From contig JALOCD010000013.1 in the NCBI GenBank assembly GCA_023228025.1, forward strand, positions 1-54,393: a stretch of DNA of 54,393 nucleotides. The letters are read 5' to 3'. This DNA is from Prolixibacteraceae bacterium (lineage in GTDB: Bacteria; Bacteroidota; Bacteroidia; Bacteroidales; Prolixibacteraceae). This document shows, piece by piece, positions 52,050 to 54,393 of this stretch. Position numbers and translations under genes: made by a program. The notes under the pieces were generated by a model. That model was given only the letters and a program-made list of their open reading frames with translations, was not told where the DNA came from and made no database searches. The number at the start of each line of letters is the position of its first letter. The first letter of the stretch is position 1.

Positions 52050-53159
52050 CTAATAATTAGAATAATCTCCATATGTTTTGCACAATTTAATACAGAGTTT
52101 GACTCTTTCAGGCGTTACATCATTTTGAATAATATGAGCCGGGGCAATCATGTAACCTCCATTTTTGCCCAAAATGCTGATTTTTTCAATAATATCGCGT
52201 TCAAGTTCTTCGTCACTGCCATTCGGTAACAGATCCTGTTGATCGATAGCGCCCCAGAAAACAAATTGATTGCCAAATCTCTCTTTCATGTCTTGAGGTA
52301 AATGACCGGGGACATTTGGCTGAACTGGGTTAAATACTTCAAAACCAATTTCACAGATGTCGTCAAGCAATTCGGCCACAGCCCCGTCACAATGAAGGAT
52401 AGGGATAATATCTGGCTTGGCTTCCTTGAAACGGTCGATCATTCTTTTGTAGAGAGGTTTTAGCTGCTCACGAAAAGTTTCCGGTGACATAATCAGGCTG
52501 GACTGAGTGCCGAAATCATCCCCAACCCAGATGGCATCTACCCCTATTTCGATCAAACGTAAGCCGATCCGGGTCTGGAATTCTGCACAGGCTTCAAACA
52601 ATGGTATTACATACTCAGTCTCCATCATCATGTCGACCAGTAGTTTCTCCATGCCCACCAACTGTTGCGCCAATGAGAAAATCGTCACTTCTATATCTCC
52701 AATAATCAGGTAATCGTTTTTGTATTTTTTCACCAATGCTTCAGCGTCCCGAAAACGGCCGGGAGCATCCGGATCAGGAAATTGAAATGCTTCAATGTCG
52801 GCCCTCGTTTCAGCACGAGCCAAAGGATATTCAAGCACTTCCACATATACATCACCCTGGCGCATCCGCATCTGGTATTCATTTAACCAAGTGCCTTTGT
52901 CATCTTTCACTATACGGTAATCATCCGAAACAGATGCACCTGTAACCACAACATCGCTGCCCAAAGCAACCCTTATTTCATTGGCGCTAATGCGGTAGGT
53001 CACATCTTCATAAAGATTCTCGGTATAATGAACCGGAATACCCAACTCTTTCCCGAAATGGTCGGACAGTTGTTTACAAAGGTCAAATTGAACAGGAACC
53101 CGATCGGGCATCCCTTTAATTTTTCTGAAGGCGCGTAATACTCTTTCTCTTGAATTCAT
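52050..53159 (-). CDS. Uroporphyrinogen decarboxylase-like protein (URO-D/MtbA superfamily)
   Basis: 369 residues. TIM-barrel pattern of the URO-D/corrinoid methyltransferase superfamily: MNSRERVLRAFRKIKGMPDRVPVQ, VDAIWVGDDFGTQSSLIMSPETF, IIPILHCDGAVAELLDDICEIGFEVFNPVQPN and FWGAIDQQDLLP. It lacks the N-terminal substrate-carboxylate motifs of true HemE, and heme genes are absent here. Such proteins are very common in rhamnose and other carbohydrate clusters of Bacteroidota but have no proven role. It follows rhaM by 16 bp, so the two are likely co-transcribed. Confidence 0.82.
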   Translation of the reverse strand: MNSRERVLRAFRKIKGMPDRVPVQFDLCKQLSDHFGKELGIPVHYTENLYEDVTYRISANEIRVALGSDVVVTGASVSDDYRIVKDDKGTWLNEYQMRMRQGDVYVEVLEYPLARAETRADIEAFQFPDPDAPGRFRDAEALVKKYKNDYLIIGDIEVTIFSLAQQLVGMEKLLVDMMMETEYVIPLFEACAEFQTRIGLRLIEIGVDAIWVGDDFGTQSSLIMSPETFREQLKPLYKRMIDRFKEAKPDIIPILHCDGAVAELLDDICEIGFEVFNPVQPNVPGHLPQDMKERFGNQFVFWGAIDQQDLLPNGSDEELERDIIEKISILGKNGGYMIAPAHIIQNDVTPERVKLCIKLCKTYGDYSNY

Positions 53160-53175
53160 AATCTATTTGTTTCTG

Positions 53176-53490
53176 TTAATCCTGATGAAAAACTTCTTTT
53201 AAACCAATTACAACCGGTGAGTTATCCTGGTTCACTTCCATAATGCCGGACATATAATCCCACCACTTGCGAACAATCTCAGTCTGTGACAATTGATCTG
53301 CTGTATTTTTGTCATTTAGCTTCTGAATGGCAAAAAGTGTACTGGTTTCAACATCTAAAAAGATAGAGTAATCATTCACGCCCGCATTGGATAGCTCTTG
53401 TGCCAGTTCAGGCCAAATTTGATCGTGCCGCTTTTTGTACTCATCTTCAAAACCGGCTTTTATTTTCATTCTAAAGGCTACACGTTTCAT
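53176..53490 (-). CDS. rhaM: L-rhamnose mutarotase
   Basis: 104 residues, exact family length. RHDQIWPEL (with the catalytic His), DYSIFLD, RKWWDYMSGIM and NQDNSPVVIGLKEVFH match RhaM/RhaU. It equilibrates alpha- and beta-L-rhamnose, speeding entry to rhamnose isomerase. It anchors the annotation of this cluster as rhamnose utilisation. The gene precedes the URO-D-like gene by 16 bp. Confidence 0.93.
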   Translation of the reverse strand: MKRVAFRMKIKAGFEDEYKKRHDQIWPELAQELSNAGVNDYSIFLDVETSTLFAIQKLNDKNTADQLSQTEIVRKWWDYMSGIMEVNQDNSPVVIGLKEVFHQD

Positions 53491-53584
53491 GGTTCTTTAT
53501 TTTTGATATTAAAATTTCAGTAAATCTTTACAACCTCAATGCCAAATTCGGCTATTTCATAATTAATTTGTTCATTATACAATT

Positions 53585-54393
53585 CTAGTATGACTGAATA
53601 GACACTGGTCCAAACAATCCGGATGGTTGCAACGGACTTGCAGGAGTATATGGGTTAACTGGACACCAGGTCAACCTTTTTTCTAGTGGTAGTTTACTGT
53701 CCCCAATCAAGCGGTTCACCCAGGTATTCACTACTTCGATCTTCAGTTCATTTTCACCTTGTTTGACCAATTTACTGATGTCGAGCTGATACGGCGCCGT
53801 CCATAATCCGCCGGCATATGTTCCGTTTAAAGTAACTTTTGCCATTGCGGTAAAACCACCAAGGTTGATAATTACTCTCCGGCCTTCGGGAAGCCTTCCC
53901 AAACTGAAATTGTGGATATAAATGGCAGTTCCTGAATAGTATTTAATCCGTTCATCAACCGAGGTGGTCCAATCCTGAAGGGTTTCGAAAACCACAGGTT
54001 GTTCCGGGCCACGCTGCGAAGCGTTGAAGACAACAGTCCAAGGGCCTTTCAGGTCAGCCAAAGTAGATGGTTCAGGATAATTGGCCCCCACTTCAATTGC
54101 CGATGCTTTGCTGGCCTTTTGGCGGAAAATCACAAATACACTTTCGTAAGGGGCTAATTTTAAGGGAACTGTAGTGCTGCCTTCTTTCTGCCCGTAAGCC
54201 GGAAGTATACGAATCGAACCGGTAGTTGCTTCCCAGAGTTCGGGCTGCAACCCTGTTATCCTGAAATCGGGAGTAACTAATTTTGTCTCTTTGGTTTGGT
54301 TCGACAAAAAATAGATCTCACCGTTTCCTAGTGTCCGGTGTCCGTAGTGGATTGTCTTATCTTCCGGCAATTTACAGTCTGGCACGCAGTTGA
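53585..54393 (-). CDS. C-terminal part of a GH106-like alpha-L-rhamnosidase (5' end outside window)
   Basis: At least 269 residues; the frame is open to the right edge (54391) so the start lies outside the window. HYGHRTLGNGEIYFLSNQT at the left of the fragment, LRPELWEATTG-like text (FRITGLQPELWEATTG), ESVFVIFRQK and a closing beta-sandwich with YYSGTAIYIHNFSL, VINLGGFTAMAKVTLNGTYAGGLWTAPYQLDISKLVKQGENELKIEVVNTWVNRLIGD are typical of the C-terminal region of GH106 and related large glycosidases. The enzyme would cleave rhamnosides. Confidence in the fold is good, in GH106 only moderate. Confidence 0.65.
   Translation of the reverse strand, partial: NCVPDCKLPEDKTIHYGHRTLGNGEIYFLSNQTKETKLVTPDFRITGLQPELWEATTGSIRILPAYGQKEGSTTVPLKLAPYESVFVIFRQKASKASAIEVGANYPEPSTLADLKGPWTVVFNASQRGPEQPVVFETLQDWTTSVDERIKYYSGTAIYIHNFSLGRLPEGRRVIINLGGFTAMAKVTLNGTYAGGLWTAPYQLDISKLVKQGENELKIEVVNTWVNRLIGDSKLPLEKRLTWCPVNPYTPASPLQPSGLFGPVSIQSY

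Noticed and set aside
52050..53159. URO-D-like gene as hemE
   Set aside because: It lacks the hemE N-terminal motifs and heme-pathway neighbours, and lies in a rhamnose cluster.

Overview
The window looks like a chromosomal segment of a Bacteroidota bacterium, probably in or near the Bacteroidales/Marinilabiliales. The reasons are the many Cys-anchored lipoprotein signal peptides, the S46 dipeptidyl peptidase, M3 and M28 peptidases, GH78/GH106-type rhamnosidases, a cysteate synthase of the sulfonolipid type, AT-rich starts with little Shine-Dalgarno signal, and a moderate to low GC content. The genus cannot be fixed from the sequence alone.

Positions 1-10400 are an accessory region, visibly more AT-rich than the rest. 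After the 3' end of an unrecognised gene come, all on the + strand, a TIR protein, a 1748-residue zinc-ribbon/TIR/NACHT-like ATPase/TPR protein, a SLOG protein with four membrane segments, a RhuM-family protein and the first ~30 codons of a DUF1016-type nuclease cut off at the junction with the next operon. A TIR enzyme beside a TIR-bearing STAND sensor and a SLOG membrane protein fits a nucleotide-signalling anti-phage system. The SLOG protein could be the receptor/effector, as ThsA is for TIR-made signals in Thoeris. This is the best candidate for an undescribed system.

Positions 10400-16700 (minus strand) hold a heavy-metal efflux operon: small His-rich membrane protein, adaptor, RND pump, TolC-type channel, with three copies of an 8-bp half-site upstream. 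Positions 16700-28100 carry housekeeping genes: M3 peptidase, aldose 1-epimerase, CDF transporter, cysteate synthase, YebC, SSS symporter, metallophosphoesterase, threonine dehydrogenase and tRNA-Thr(CGT). A glycerate-kinase remnant lies between the CDF and cysteate synthase genes.

Positions 28100-34300 show gene decay: a lipoprotein, an M28-peptidase/TolB-propeller pseudogene with several lesions, a chimeric truncated gene, a methyltransferase, and a toxin-antitoxin cluster (XRE regulator, HicA-HicB, frameshifted antitoxin). Positions 34260-45910 hold a GDPD lipoprotein, a putative glycosidase, DUF4056, Maf, a DPP11-like S46 peptidase, a septation-protein-like/NUDIX fusion, an FKBP isomerase, an NrnA-like DHH phosphoesterase, Ndk and Tpx. 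Several intergenic spaces contain large inverted repeats.

Positions 46390-54393 (minus strand) are a rhamnose-utilisation cluster: partial GH106-like protein, rhamnose mutarotase, a uroporphyrinogen-decarboxylase-like protein, a neutral-ceramidase-like protein, GH78 alpha-L-rhamnosidase and a beta-propeller lactonase. The enzymes would release L-rhamnose, equilibrate its anomers and process the products.
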